64,000 bases of DNA from Spirogloea muscicola (GCA_009602725.1 WELB01000205.1:109843-173842); one strand, 5' to 3'; counted from the stretch's first letter, positions 45,884 through 57,900 are shown. Numbers and translations are program-made. The notes: generated from the letters alone by a model not told the origin.

Positions 45884-46897
45884 GCGGCGGGCGGCACTAC
45901 GCTGTCGGCGCTGTACTCGGCCGCGCGGCATGCCACGCTGGAGCTGCGAGAGGGCCTGGAGCGCCTGGAGCGCCTGGAGGCCGCCAGCGCCTCCTCCACC
46001 GCCGGCGGCGCGCCGGCTGACGGCCAGGCACTGTCCCCGCGCGCCGCGGACCTCACCCAGGGCCTGCGCCTCCGCCTCGCCGAGCTCGCGCGCACAGCCG
46101 CTGAGATGGACCGCATGTGGCGCTCCCAGCCCTCCAAGCCGCAGCGCGACCTCTGGAGGCGGTGAGCAGCGCAGAGCCTGCGCCTCCGGTGCGGCGCACC
46201 CGCCGTTGCCCTCCCCACCCTGCGGTGACGGTGCGGCTCTTGGCTGCTGCGCGCGCCCTCAAGGAAGGTGGAGCAGGTTGCGGAGGAGTCGGACGACCTG
46301 CGGCGGGGGTTTGACAAGTACCTGCGGCGCGAGCACCGCCGCCAGGCCGACGCGTCGGACCGCGCCGAGCTGCTCCACCGGCGGGTTGCGCTCTGACCCC
46401 CGGGCTCCGCTCCCGGCTGTCCAGGCCTCAGCTTGCTGCTGCGGACGCTCAGTCGACCAGTTGGCGCTGCTGCAGGCGGAAGGCGCTCGGGTCCTGGAGG
46501 ACTTTGACGAGGAGATGCAGTCCCTGCAGTCCGCCCGCAACTCCTCGCTCCTGCTCGACGAGGCCTACGCCACCGGGGCGGCCGTGCTCGGGCAGTTTGC
46601 TGAGCAGCGGGACCGCCTCAAGGTCATGTGGCTCCCCCAATGCCCTGCTCTCAGAGGTGGGATACTACCTTGCAGCTACAAGCTTCGCCGCCCATCTGCT
46701 GATATGCCTGGATGTTTGCATGGCTGAGCTCGCAGGCTGCCCAGCGGAAAGCTCTTGACGTCCTGAATACAGTGGGCCTGTCAGCTGTCGTGCTGCGGGC
46801 CATAGACCGGCGGCAGTGGACCGATAAAATGATCGCATACGCTGGCATGATAGTCACTCTGGTCGTGGTCTTTATTGTATGGCGGTACACGCGTTAG
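45884..46897 (+). CDS. MEMB: Membrin-type Qb-SNARE (MEMB/GOSR2/Bos1)
   Basis: ER-Golgi SNARE. Exon 45884-46161 encodes LSALYSAARHATLELREGLE and an N-terminal helix ending RDLWRR at a GT donor. The next exon (about 46271-46387) gives VEQVAEESDDLRRGFDKYL. The third (46478-46622) gives VLEDFDEEMQSLQSARNSSL with AVLGQFAEQRDRLK. The last carries the SNARE helix AAQRKALDVLNTVGLSAVVL and the tail anchor MIAYAGMIVTLVVVFIVW before RYTR, with stop at 46895-46897. The QRKALDVLNTVGLS block is near-diagnostic for membrin. The first residues are lost at the N at 45883. Confidence 0.9.
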
Positions 46898-47665
46898 GTT
46901 AGGGAGGCTCCCTTACACCAGTCAGCACGTAAATTCAAGAGGGACATCATCTCTCTCACTCGCCTCAACTGTGAAAAACTCCTCCGTGAAGGATGAATCA
47001 AGTTGCTGCCTTCAAACACCTGGCCATCTGCAGACGCGTGTGCGTCTTTCGGTTCTCTCTAAGCTATGGCACACTAAAGTATATATATTGTTGTACTCTG
47101 CAACTTTGCTCTGCTGCATTAGTCTGTGCGACTTGTTGTCCTTTGAACTTTAAAGTTTGGAGACGCCTCTTGTTGACCAACTGGCTGGAGTCATGATGTT
47201 ATCGGAGTCAGACATGAGAAGCCAATGCACTACAAAGGCAACCTGCTCACTTCAGATGCAGGAGCGAATAAACACTGGCAACTTCGGCATTTACTGGCGC
47301 CAGACCCTCAAGTGCCTACCTGTGAGTCTACTTCTAGACACTGCCTGGAGTGTTGCACGTCTTCCTCACAGGTTGCAAGGTTGGGGGTCTGAGCATGCCA
47401 GCTATGTGCCCGAACACCCGAACACCGCATGAAGGGCAGGCAGCGATGCCAACAACTCCGTACAATTGACAGCTGCAGATGATTATACATACTTGCTCGT
47501 GAAAGCGACAATGCTAGCATCATTGCCTGGGCTTTGCAGATTAGAAGCAAATACCTAAACAGGAGAAAGCATATTAGCAATTGTGGTGGCTAAGTGCTGC
47601 CAGTCTATGGGCACAGACACGGTTGACAGAGCACCAGGGCTCATCAGAGCAAGGGCGTCCTACTC
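46898..47665. other. Intergenic stretch between convergent genes
   Basis: 3' flanks of membrin and the hydrolase. No repeat or reading frame with support was found. Confidence 0.45.
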
Positions 47666-50335
47666 CTACAAGCTCGCAGCAACTGCCGTGTCCACTGCTG
47701 GCAGAAAAGCAGGATGAGGGATCTTGCTCTGCTTTACAGTCTCCTGCAAACCTGGGCTGATGGAGCAGTGCTTGTCCAGCCACGCCAGGATGTCCTACAC
47801 ATCAGGAGCAAATCCACTTGTCAGATACACACCAGGCCATGGTGCACTGACGACTGAGGCAATGGTAAGTCAATCTCAGAATGTGTGCTTGCTATGGCAT
47901 GAGAAGTTGCTGCATAGTACCACCTCCAGCTCAGCCTGCACTGTAGATTGACACAACAGCATGCCAACATTAGTGTCTAGCAAGTGACACCTTGAAGACG
48001 ATCTCGACATTGTCGTCTGGCTCGCCAGAGGTCAAGCCATGCCACATGCCAGGGTAGATGCAGAAAGTCTTATCGAAGCTCCTTGCGTTGTCATACAGCG
48101 CTCTGCTTACTTCGGGGTCCGTGACTGTGTCGGCTTCTCCATGGAGGAGTAAAAAGGGAATGGTGATCTGGCAAGCAACTGTCTTACGTTAGAGAGCGAT
48201 CTATGAGGCTCAACATTCTCCAGTAGACAACATTGAGCTGGGTTCTGACAATTTCCAATTAGTGGGTTCTTATTCAATACATGGCTATAGCAAGTTGAGG
48301 CTCAACAGATCACATGCTTGACCAACCTCATCCAGGCGCTTTTCCAGGTCATTGCTCGTATTAAGGAGGTTGAGAGCAGTACGAAGCCGCGGCTTTTGCT
48401 GGTAAGCAAAAGGATTTGTCCGAATCTGCCAGTCAGCAATGACCGCCCCAATTGTCAGCGACGAGTCAAGGTTGTTACGTGCTTTCAGCGGCAAGTTGCT
48501 TGTCTCCAATGAGCTCTGCAACCCTTTACTGCCCTGACTCCCTCTGCCAATGTCATCTCCTCTGCAAGGCCGCTTGATATGCACCTGCTCTCGTTTGACG
48601 GGATCCTTGAAGGCAGAGTCGATTATGTCCTTTGTGGGCACTATTTTCCAGGTGGGAAGAACGTATGCGAGTTTGGTCAGAATGCCAGTAACAAGAGGTG
48701 GCGGCTTCAGCTTATCTGATATCTGTAGTCATCAACATAAGCACAAACCAAAAAAACCTCAGAAGTGCAGTCTATGATATGTCCATAGTGCATAGACTCG
48801 CCTTCACAACCACTTGAACATGCGCCAAGTCCACACTCTACACATAGTGCCAAGTTAAGTAGCAAGGCTTTCATCAAAGCTCCTCGAGTCTATTTATCCT
48901 GTAGCTGGGGGATTGAAATACTTGAATCTGACCTTACACATGGGCGCCACGAAGACAGCACCATTCCAAGCCTCTGCCTGCTTCCGATGAATGAGCAGGG
49001 CCACTGCGCCGCCCATAGACTCGCCGTACAAAAATCTGGCCTTTCCAGTGTACTCTGGCCGAGCTGCGCAATGTCAAGCAGCGGCTCGATGTTAAGCCAA
49101 AGTTTGGGCTGAAGCAGACATTGGCAACACTAGCATTGGTCGCTGCAGCCATTGTGGCCAGCCCGCATCTTGCACGCAGATGTCTCGTATGCTCTCTGGG
49201 AACCAGGTCTTAGAATCAAAGTGAAGGGGATAGCAGGAAATGGCGTGCACAGCTGACGGAGTCAAAGTACTGTATGCAGTCGTCGACAAGGACATCCATG
49301 CTCTTCACATACGCCTGAAGGCCGTCTGACTGCCCGTGACCCTCATAGTCAAGTCCAAAGACTGCATAGTCATCTAGGGCCAGCCTTTCCGCAGCCTCTG
49401 CAGCATCACCAAGCAACCTGGGTGACGCTCAACGAAGTCAAGCAGTCTATGGGCGCCCAAAGGAACCCAACAGTGGTGGCCATGACTGACACTATTAAAG
49501 GCAATGTGCAACTGCACCATGGCTGCAGCCTGCGGTTGCAAGACAAGGAAGGCTTCCAGTCCATGCGTTGAGCCTCAGCACCTGCCATGAAGATGCTGCA
49601 CTCCATGCCATAACCTGTTACACAGAAAAGAGGCTCAGCACTGGAGTGGTAATAGACCCCGATATCTTATGCCAAGCCAAGATTGCTGCCAAGCCACAAT
49701 CATAAGTGCCGGCCGGCGTAGCTATGCAGTTTGGGCATGTCATCCGACTTGCCTGAAGGAGGCGCAAGATGGACATCACGACCGGCAAGGCGGCTGCACA
49801 GTAATGTAGGCGAGGCTTGCCAATGCGGGCATAAAGCGTTTGCTTCAAGTAGAGCACCAGACTGACCATGGCAGAGGAAGACCAGGCCCTTGGGCTCGCC
49901 AATCGCTGGAAGCCAGGTGGCTGTGAAGAGCTTCATGCCACGCGCGTTGCGCACAAACCCCTGCGAGGGCGTACGGCACGCGGGCCCGCGGCTGACCGCC
50001 TGCCTTGCCAGCATGCAGGGACCAGCCGCGGCCAGCACCAGCTGCAAGGGCAGGCCGCCTGGAGGAGATGCGTCACGGCGTAGCTGACCTCCTCGTACTG
50101 GATCCCCTTGGCGGCCTGCGGTAAGCAAACCGCCATGCCCACCGTCATCAGCTGTGGCAAGTCTCTTGCGCCACGCGCCTGCATCTGAGCTTGGCATGCT
50201 GCAGCTCTGGCAGTCGAACGCCAAGTCACAGTCGGCCCGCGGCACCAAAGAGCTCAGGCCGCTGGCCGTTAGCAGGTCTGACTGGCGCAGTGCACTCACG
50301 TAGTACTCTGCGGTCCTTCCGAACTTGTCCGCCAT
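47666..50335 (-). CDS. Monoacylglycerol lipase / caffeoylshikimate esterase-like hydrolase
   Basis: Alpha/beta hydrolase of the plant MAGL family, hydrolysing lysolipid or monoacylglycerol esters. Start ATG 50333-50335 (MADKFGRTAEYY, followed by a GTGAGTG donor). Later exons: GFVRNARGMKLFTATWLPAI and GLVFLCHG (near 49970-49870), YAVFGLDYEGHGQSDGLQAY with VDDCIQYFDSV (near 49360-49260), nucleophile elbow LYGESMGGAVALLIHRKQAE (near 49030-48970), VAPMCK, VPTKDIIDSAFKDPVKREQ (near 48620), NPFAYQQKPRLRTALNLL (near 48410), FLLLHGEADTVTDPEVSRAL (acid Asp, near 48150-48100), GMWHGLTSGEPDDNVEIVF (catalytic His, near 48040) and DILAWLDKHCS (near 47795). Stop is at 47666-47668. The complete Ser/Asp/His triad suggests an active enzyme; the substrate is not decided by sequence. 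Confidence 0.88.
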
Positions 50336-50569
50336 TGTGCCCCGGCCACCGTCACCGGCAGGCGGAGTGGGCGCAGCAGGGTTGCAGCACACACAGACGG
50401 CTGCCGGCACGTTGCTATCACGGCCGCCGAGGCTGCCGCCGCCGCCCTTGCCGTCCCCTCCCCCGCCGCCGCTGACAATTTGCAAAGCGCGCACGCGAAC
50501 TCTCCGCGAGCCCCACCGGCCGAGTGGCTGTGGCACTACGGAAGAAAGGCGAGCTGTGCTTGCAAAATG

Positions 50570-51060
50570 CAGGAAGCGCGGCCAGATTGACTGGTGGCTG
50601 GGAAAGGCCAGCCCAAAGAAATGGACAAGGTCTGAGGGAGCCTGAGTGCGAACGACTACGACTAATACATCAGCCAGGGAACGCTCAGTGACCTCTAGTC
50701 AGGAGATGCAAGTCCGAGTAGCAAGTGCTCGCCCATTGAGAATAGGGGCTGGAAAAACCAGCCCGAAGAGAGAGAAGGCGCGCGGGGCGCATGAATTGAA
50801 AAGAATGAACAGAATACGAGAAGGGGGCCAGGGGAAGCGCTAAGAAACAAAGCAGCTACGAATCACTCAGTAACCTCTGCTAAAAGAAAGAAAGCGCGGC
50901 CAGATTGACTGGTGGCTGGGAAAGGCCAGCCCAAAAGAATGGACAAGGTCTGAGGGAGCTTGAGAGTGAACGACTAGGACTAAGACATCAGCCAGGGAAT
51001 GCTCAGTAACCTCTAGACAGGAGATGCAGATCCGAGTAGCTAGCTGGTGGAAAGACGTCG
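50570..51060 (-). mobile_element. LINE B / A / B 3' ends, minus
   Basis: LINE B 3' UTR and C-terminus (50577-50722), LINE A 3' UTR (50724-50880), and LINE B again (50888-51062). Each starts with its tail (AGAAAG-type purines on the plus strand) and runs into coding sequence. Confidence 0.75.
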
Positions 51061-51065
51061 CCCTG

Positions 51066-52855
51066 AGAAGATGAGCTCGCCCATAGAAGAGAGGGGCTGG
51101 CAGAAGCCAGCCAAAAAAGAATGGACAATATCCAAAGAGCTCCAACACTAGCTAGGCATCTAGACAACTAGACATGACGGAACCACACGAAGTTCAATAC
51201 CCGCGGGTGAGCAACATCAGGTCAGAGTAGCTCGAGGCTGGAAAAGATGCAGCCGGGCGAGACCCGGAAGCAGCAACAAGAGCACGGCCCGCGCACGAGT
51301 GGACGGCATGGGCGAGGGAGCGTTAAAGGGACACGGAGAGCCGCATCCGGAAAACCCGGGCCAGGGAGCCGGCCGCGTTGAAGCCGGGCAGCCCCCCTGG
51401 CGGACCCGGCCGCCGCTCCATGGCCTGCCGGGCAAGCCGCTGGAGGAGATCCAGCCAGCCGCTGCCGTAAGCCCCGTGGACGTCTATGGCAAGGGCCGCG
51501 AACTCATCACCTGGGGGGTGATCGGCATACTTCCGCTCCTTGCCCCGGGCCGCCAAAGCGACCGAATGCCCAGCGGTCGTCGCCGACTTGGAGGGGTTGG
51601 CGGAGTCGACACAGTCGGCGGTCACCACATCCGCGATGATACGCGGACCGCCGCCCGGCGGGATGGCAACTAGGTCTGCGCGGCGGGTGTGGAGTTGACC
51701 ATCAGCGCCGCGCACGAGGGGCATTATCGAGGTGTGCTCCACGGCCACCTTGTAGCCTGCCTCGATGAAGACACCCTGCATGCCGTCCCTAAGAAGGTCA
51801 TGGGATCCGGTCTTCTCGCCGCCGTGGGCACAACGGAGCATGTGGGCCGCCAGCTCTGCAGGGTCGGCATGGCGGGCACCGCACTCGCATTGCGTGACTC
51901 CAATGAGGCAGGGGGGGAGGAGGCCCAGAAGCCGGTGGATCGCCGTCCTGTAGACTGTGTCGGGCATCGTGAGAGCCGCGTAGATGGGGAGCGCGGATAC
52001 CCACGCCGCCGCCCCGGGGGAGGAGGCTGACAGGAGTCGGGCGCGCCCTCGGATGTCGTGCGGCGGAATGAGCTCCACCACCTGGTCGTAGGCCGCTTTG
52101 TCCAAAAGCGCAGTGAAGTGGGCCTGGGCCCGCAGGTCGGGGGTGTGCGCAAGGTGGATGAACGGGACGACCTGTTTCGACATGTCGGGGTGGGCCGCCA
52201 GGAGCGCATCGCGGGCAGCGCGGAGAGCCGCCTGGAAGGGCAACGCGCCGCTCTCCACTTCAGCCACCACCTGCTCCATGGTGCGGATGCCGTGAGCTTG
52301 GAACCGCCGGCTGATGGGTGAGGCGACCTGGGCCCAGCTGCCCAGGTAGGCGGCCTCGCAGACGCGGGCGACTGGGCGGCAGCCCAGACCGCCGCGACTG
52401 ACAGGCAGGCTAGCCTGGAGCATCGCGGCTGGTGTGGTGAGGAAGCCGGGGTGTTGCAGGAGAGAGGCCGCGCTCGCCAGAACGCCGGAGTCAAAAGCCG
52501 CGTACGCCGCCTTCACCGCCGGGGAGGGAGGGAGGACGCGGGCCAGGTAGTGCGGACGGTGGGCAATGCACCTGGTCAGCATGGCGGTCGCCAGCTGCAT
52601 GTCTTGCAGCGAGTGGAGGCGGTCCGCCGGCCGGAGGTGTTCCTGCAGTCGCACCTGGAGCTGCTCCACCACAAAGGCTGGGGAGCCTATGGAAGCGCCG
52701 AGGAGGATGAAGCCCCCAGCTGGTGTCTGACAGCCCGAGGGCAGGCGCAGGAGGGCTGGCAGGCCCTGGGGAGACCAAGCGCTGCACTTGGCTGCGCGGA
52801 TGCCCAAGCCGATCGCACCCAGCTGCACTTTGAAGGTGTCAAAGGCTGCCACCAG
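51066..52855 (-). mobile_element. LINE family C, 5'-truncated, best-preserved copy
   Basis: Begins just after RT motif C and reads open for most of its length. It carries CSAWSPQGLPALLRLPSG, the connecting region, CCHC knuckle CECGARHADPAELAAHMLRC (near 51890-51830), the endonuclease RRADLVAIPPGGG with IADVVTADC, then ARGKERKYADHPPGDEF and DVHGAYGSGW. One stop (TAA, at the 51323 end) breaks the last part. Beyond it the C-terminus SDLMLLTRGY ends at 51194. The 3' UTR (51066-51193) has the hairpin GGCTGGC...GCCAGCC and GGGCGAGCTC. The junction with LINE A 3' UTR sequence is near 52855. Confidence 0.85.
51323..52855 (-). pseudogene. LINE C connecting/CCHC/RLE ORF, one nonsense change
   Basis: Long frame with no RT catalytic core because the copy is 5'-truncated. 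Putative endonuclease residues are RRAD, then IADV, then KE-x-KY, consistent with a PD-(D/E)XK fold. The nonsense codon lies 43 codons before the natural stop, at a place where other copies have SLQRS. The open frame continues upstream of 52855 into unrelated LINE A 3' UTR sequence and should not be counted as protein. Confidence 0.75.
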
Positions 52856-53860
52856 AAGGGGGCCAGGGGAAGCGCTAAGAAAAACAGCACACAGAGAAAC
52901 AAAGCAGCTACGTAACTCAGTAACCTCCCAGCCACCAGTCAATCTGGCCGCGCTTCCTGCTAAGCAGCGGCAGAGAAAGTGCTCGCCCATTGAGAATAGG
53001 GGCTGGAAAAGCCAGCCCCAAAAAGAATGAACAGAGTACGAGAAGAAAAAGAAAGTGCTCGCCCATTGAGAATAGGGGCTGGAAAAGCCAGCCAAAAATA
53101 GATTGAACAGAGTACGAGAAGGGGCCAGGGGAAACGCTAAGAAAAACAGCACACAGAAAAACAAAGCAGCTACGTAAGTAACTCAGTAACCTCTGCTAAG
53201 CAGCCGCAGGTCGGATATGCTAGGCTCGTGGAAGTGGGTCCCCTGGCCAGAGCCAAAGGCAGCAGCGAGGGCTCTGCCGGCACGAAGGTGCAACGCCCGG
53301 GCCATAGACCTCTGCAGCGAGACGGCCAGGTGCATTCGATACACTTGCGCCAGCGACCCGGCTGCAGGAAAGTCTACTGGCTCCCCATGGAAGCGACGGC
53401 CAATGGTGTGGCGGGCGAGCTGGGTGAGCAGAACGAGCCACCAAGCGCCCAGCGCCCCATGGATGTCATGGACGAGAAGGGGGCCAAGGGAAGCGCTAAG
53501 AAAAGAAGAAAGTGCTCGCCCTTTGAGAAAAGGGGCTGGAAAAGCCAGCCCAAAAAAGAACAGAGTACGAGAAGGGGGCCAGGAGAAGCGCTGAGAAAAA
53601 AAAGCACACAGAGAAACAAAGCAGCTACGAATCACTCAGTAACCTCTCTTAAGCAGCCGCAGGTCGGAGATGCTAGGCTCGTGGAAGTGGGTCCCTTGGC
53701 GGAGCCAGAGGCAGCAGCGAAGGCTCTGCCGGCACGAAGGTGCGACGCCCGGGCCATAGACCTCCGCAGCAAGACGGCCAGGCGCATTCGATGCACTTGC
53801 GCCAGCGACCCGGCTGCAGGAAAGCTAGAGAAGCTAGGCTCCTGGAAGTGAGAAGAGAAA
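52856..53860 (-). mobile_element. Four or more LINE A 3' ends, minus
   Basis: Pieces at about 52856-52925, 52978-53045, 53055-53480, 53510-53830 and 53835-53860, plus an inverted LINE B 3' UTR scrap (52925-52960). Two carry the C-terminus SLAQVYRM and SDLRLLS. The copies differ only by scattered changes, so they are fairly recent. Confidence 0.75.
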
Positions 53861-53869
53861 GTGCTCGAC

Positions 53870-54010
53870 CGAGTGATTCGTAGCTGCTTTGTTCTCTGTG
53901 TGCTTCTTTTTCTTAGCGCTTCCCCTGGCCCCCTTCTCGTACTCTGTTCATTCTTTTTTGGGGCTGGCTTTTCCAGCCCCTATTCTCAATGGGCGAGCAC
54001 TTTCTTCTCT
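53870..54010 (+). mobile_element. LINE A 3' UTR, plus orientation
   Basis: TGATTCGTAGCTGCTTTGTT to the tail GGGCGAGCACTTTCTTCTCT. It lies back-to-back with a minus LINE A, forming a palindromic junction at 54008-54012. Confidence 0.8.
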
Positions 54011-55608
54011 CGCTCGCCCATTGAGAATAAGGGCTGGAAAAGCCAGTCCAAAAATATCAGCAAAGGACGAGAAGCGCTAAGAAAAACAAGCACATATAGA
54101 AACAAAGCAGCTACGGATCACTCAGTAACCCCTGCTAAGCAGCCTCAGGTCAGAGACGCTAGGCTCCTGGAAGTGGGTCCCCTGGCCAGAGTCAGAGGCA
54201 GCAGCGAGGGCTCTGCCGGCCCGCAGGTGCAGCGCGCGGGACATTGACCGCTGCAGCGAGACGGCCAAGCGCATTCGGTACACCTGCGCTAGCGACCCGG
54301 CTGCAGGAAAGTCCACCGGCTCCCCATGGAAGCGACGGGCGATGGCGTGGCGGGCGAGCTGGGTGAGCAACTCGAGCCACCGAGCGCCCAACGCCCCATG
54401 CGTGTCAATCGCGAGCGAGAAGAACTCGTCTTCCCGCGGATGGTCGGCGTACTTGAGCTCTTTAGCCCGAGCGGCGCAGGCGACCCCATAACTAACCTTG
54501 GTGGCACATTGGGGTGGGTGCGAGCGGTCGTATGCGTCGGTGGTCACCACGTCCAGGAGAAGACGTGGCCCGCCGGTCTGTGGGGTGGCCACCAGGTCTA
54601 CGCGACGGGCGTGGAGACCGTCAGCCCTTTCCTGGAGCGGCATGACGCCGGAGTGCTTTGCTGCCACCTAGAAGCCAGCCTCCAACAGGATGCCATGCAT
54701 CACACCGCGGAGGCGGTCGTGGGCCGCTGTCCGCTCTCCGCCGTGGGAACAGCGCAGAACATGAGCAGCCAGCTCTCCAGGCTCGGCCCCGCGCTCGCCA
54801 CACTTACATTGACGCACACCCTGGAGACATAGTGGCGGTAGGCCTAGGAGCCGGTGGACGGCACTGCGGAATACCTCGTCCAGGAGAGTGAGGGCGTCGT
54901 TGAGGGGGAGGGCCTGGAGCCACGCCACTGCCCCCGGGGAAGAGACCGAGTGGAGTCTCGCGCGCCCGCGCAGGTCGGCCTGGGGGAGCTGCAGCACGGC
55001 GGTGGTGTAGGCGGCCTTGTCGACCACGGCCGCGATGCACGCTTGGACGCGCAGGTCAGCGGTGTGCGCGAGGTGCGCAAAGGAGACCGCCTGGCCTGCC
55101 AGGTCCGGGTGCGCCGCGAGCAGCTCCTGGTGGGCGGAGCGAAGCGACACCTGGAACGGCAGCGGGCCCATGTCGACCTCCACCACCGCCTGCTCCAGTG
55201 CACGCCGGCCGTGGACCATGAAGCGCTGGGCCACGGAGGCGGCAGTCTGCGCCCAGCTGCCGAGGTATGCAGCCCGGCAAGAACGGGCGAGCGGCCGCAG
55301 ACCGAGACCACCGTGGCTGAGGGGTAGCGCCGCCTGGTGGATAGCGGCTGGCGACTGGAGGAACCCCTGGTGGCGGACCAGGGCCGCCAAGCTCGCCACC
55401 ATGCCTGCGTCAAAACCCGCGTACGCCGACAACGCCCCTGGGGACGGCAAGTGGCCCGCGTCAAGTACTGGAGCCGCTGCCCAATGGCCTTGGTCAACAT
55501 GGCCAACGACAGCTGCATATAGTCCAGCTCGGGAAGCCGGGCCGCAGGCTGAAGATGCTCCGCAAGGCGGGGTTGCAGCTGCCCCTCCACGAAGGACGGC
55601 GCGCCAAA
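54011..55608 (-). mobile_element. LINE family A, longest copy, near-intact ORF
   Basis: Family A copy covering the connecting region to the 3' end. Coding features: QLQPRLAEHLQPAARLPELD (near 55580), a frame change near 55450, then one frame to 54122 with CCHC knuckle CKCGERGAEPGELAAHVLRC (near 54830-54770), RRVDLVATPQTGGPRLLLDV, AKELKYADHPREDEFFSLAI and C-terminus SVSDLRLLSRGY. A single TAG (at the 54668 end) lies where other copies have Lys (EAG-[LYF]-K-V-A). The 3' UTR runs 54011-54121 with hairpin GGGCTGGAAAAGCCAG on the plus strand. Confidence 0.82.
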
Positions 55609-56454
55609 ATGGGTCCCCTGTTCATTCTTGTTTGGGCTGGCTTTTCCAGCCCCTATCCTCAATGGGCCAGCACTTTCTTCTAGGCTCCTGGAAGAAGCAG
55701 GAAGCGCGGCCAGGTTAATTGGTGGCTGGAGAAGAATGAGCTCGCCCATAGAAGACAGGGGCTGCCAGAAGCCAGCCAAAAATTGAATGGACAAAATCCA
55801 AAGAGCTACAACAGGTGTCGAAAAGAAGGGAAACACACAGCGAGGCATCTAGACATCTAGACATGACGAAACTGGGAAAGGCCAGCCCCAAAGGAATGGA
55901 CAAGGTCTGAAGGAGCCGGAGTACGGAGGACTGGGACTATAACATCAGCCAGGGAACGCTTAGTAACCTCTAGTCAGGAGATGCAAGTCTGAGTAGCTAG
56001 CCGGCGGAAACACGTCGCCCTGACGGAAGCCGGAGGCCGCCGCCGAAGCTCGGGATGCGCGAAGAAATTGCTCGCCCATTGAGGCTTCCGTCAGGGCGAC
56101 GTCTTTCCGCCGGCTAGCTACTCAGACTTGCATCTCCTGACTATAGGTTACTCTTAGCGCTTCCCCTGGCCCCCTTCTCGTACTCTTTTCATTCTTTTTT
56201 GGGCTGGCTTTTCCAGCACCTATCCTTAATGGGCGAGCACCATCTTCTTCTTACTGAGCGTTCCCTGGCTGATGTCTTAGTCCTAGTCCTTCGCACTCCG
56301 GCTCCCTCAGGCCTTGTCCATTCCTTTGGGCCGGGCTTTCCCAGCCACCAGTCAATCTGACCACGCTTTCTTCCTGGAAGTGGGTCCCCTGGTCTCCCTT
56401 CTGCCGGCACGCAGGTGCAGCGCACGGGCCATCGACCTCTGCATTTCGTCTGCG
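55609..56454. mobile_element. Mosaic of LINE A, B and C 3' ends in both orientations
   Basis: LINE A tail plus (55609-55682), LINE B minus scrap (55688-55735), LINE C 3' UTR minus (55736-55870), LINE B minus (55872-56075), LINE B C-terminus plus (56083-56150), LINE A 3' UTR plus (56153-56250), LINE B 3' UTR plus (56253-56375), and a LINE A piece minus (56378-56445). Boundaries fall at the tails or within coding ends. Confidence 0.7.
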
Positions 56455-57240
56455 GCTGCTTAGCACGGGGCGGGGAGCGGACAGGAACACACGACCTGCT
56501 GCGGATTGCGATGTTTGGCATCTATGTCGAGGCCGGTTTCGCGGTGGCGCTCGAGAATACCAGCATCATGCCTCCGACCGCTGGGGCGGATGGCCGAATT
56601 CACACCCGGCGCGCCGATCTCGTCGCCAGCGCGCTGGGCGGGAGGCCTCGGCTCAATCAGCGGGGGGCCTCGGCCTCGGCTCATCGCCGACGTTGTCACG
56701 ACTGACTGCTTTGTTTCCAGCAGCGCTAAACGCTCGTCGGAGGAGGCGGGCTACGCGGTCTGCCAAGCGGCGGCCGCAAAGGAACGGAAACACTCGAACC
56801 ACCCGGTGGGATACGAGTTTGTTCCACTGGCAGTCGACGTGCATGGAGGCTTTGGCACGAAATGGCTTGACTTGCTTCACCACCTTGCGCGGCGTACAGC
56901 GGCCCGCCGCCTCGGGCAGCAGGGCGAGCAGCCCGGCCTCAATGTCGCCGGGTCCCTCGCTAAAGTCTTCCGAATGCGTTTGGCCATCTCGATGCAGCGG
57001 TCCCTTGCCTTCGCGGTTCACGGTTGCGCGCAGGCCGAGCTTTGCCGGTGGCCTCCGGCTTCCAACACGGTGACGTGATGGAAGCCGACTAGCTACTCAG
57101 ACTTGCATCTCCTGGCTACAGGTTACTGAGCGTTCCCTGGCCGATGTCTTAGTCCTAGTCCTTCGCACTCCGGCTCCTTCAGACCCTGTCCATTCCTTTG
57201 GGCTGGCCTTCCCAAACCACCAGTCGATCTGGCCGCGCTT
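56455..57240 (+). mobile_element. LINE family B, endonuclease part to 3' end
   Basis: Encodes GTHDLLRIAMFGIYVEAGFA, NTSIMPPTAGADGRIHTRRA, DLVASALGG, a small local duplication of GGGGGGCCTCGGC (56655-56685), then AKRSSEEAGYAVCQAAAAKE, VPLAVDVHGGFGTKWLDLLH and AGSLAKVFRMRLAISMQRS. A frame change lies near the C-terminus. The 3' UTR ends near 57240. Confidence 0.78.
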
Positions 57241-57900
57241 GCTGTCTTAGCAGGGGTTACTGAGTGATTCTGCAGGCGCGGTGAGCCGGCTGACTTCAAC
57301 GCCGCTGGCTCGTGGGCTCAAGTCTATCGTACGAGATTGTCGGTCTCCCTCCAACGGTCTCTGGCCCAAGCCTTGCATCTGCGTGCTCTCGCTGGCCGTG
57401 CTCTCGCTGCGGCCTCCCGCTTTTGTCAGGGGACTAGATTTCGGCGACTAGTCTGTCGAATTTAAGGCTCCTCACTCGTAACTACTGAGTGGTCCATCCT
57501 CCCCCCTTTCTGACATAGCTTCTTCAGGCCCCTTCGTAGCTGCTAAGCGTTTTTGGCCGGAGTGCTAATGTGGCCGCGCTTGCTTTTGGACCCTTCCAAC
57601 TTTCGTCAATTCTTTTAGGGCTAGCTTTTGCCCCAGTCCTTCGCACTCCGGCTCCTTCAGACCTCGTCCTTTCCTTTGGGCTGGCCTTTCCCAGCCACCA
57701 GTCAATCTGGCCGCGCTTTCTTTTCACAGCCCTTGCCCCTATAAGGAGTGCCACTTCTTCTTCTTGCCCCCCACTGGGAGTGCCACTTCTTCTGAGCGAG
57801 ACGGCCAGCCGCATACGGCACACCTGCGCTAGCGACCCAGCTGCAGGAAAGTCCACTGGCTCCCCATGGAAGCGGCGGGGCAAAGCAAACCACTACATAG
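57241..57900 (+). mobile_element. Further LINE 3' fragments, including a distinct family
   Basis: 57270-57470 encodes FNAAGSWAQVYRTRLSVSLQ and RSLAQALHLRA, then a diverged C-terminus that does not fit A-D well. 57640-57725 is a LINE B 3' UTR. 57795-57885 is an inverted LINE A coding piece. Confidence 0.6.

Noticed and set aside
44434-46317. One 627-residue minus-strand open frame covering both the Pro-rich tract and the membrin region
   Set aside because: Its upstream third is antisense to the well-supported membrin exons and crosses the N at 45883. Only the part below 45882 is likely real.
49700-50536. 278-residue minus-strand frame as the hydrolase N-terminus
   Set aside because: It reads through introns. 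The ATG at 50335 followed by a GTGAGTG donor and the later exons fit the family better.
52856-53164. N-terminal extension of the long minus-strand LINE C frame
   Set aside because: This part is LINE A 3' UTR sequence read through by chance.
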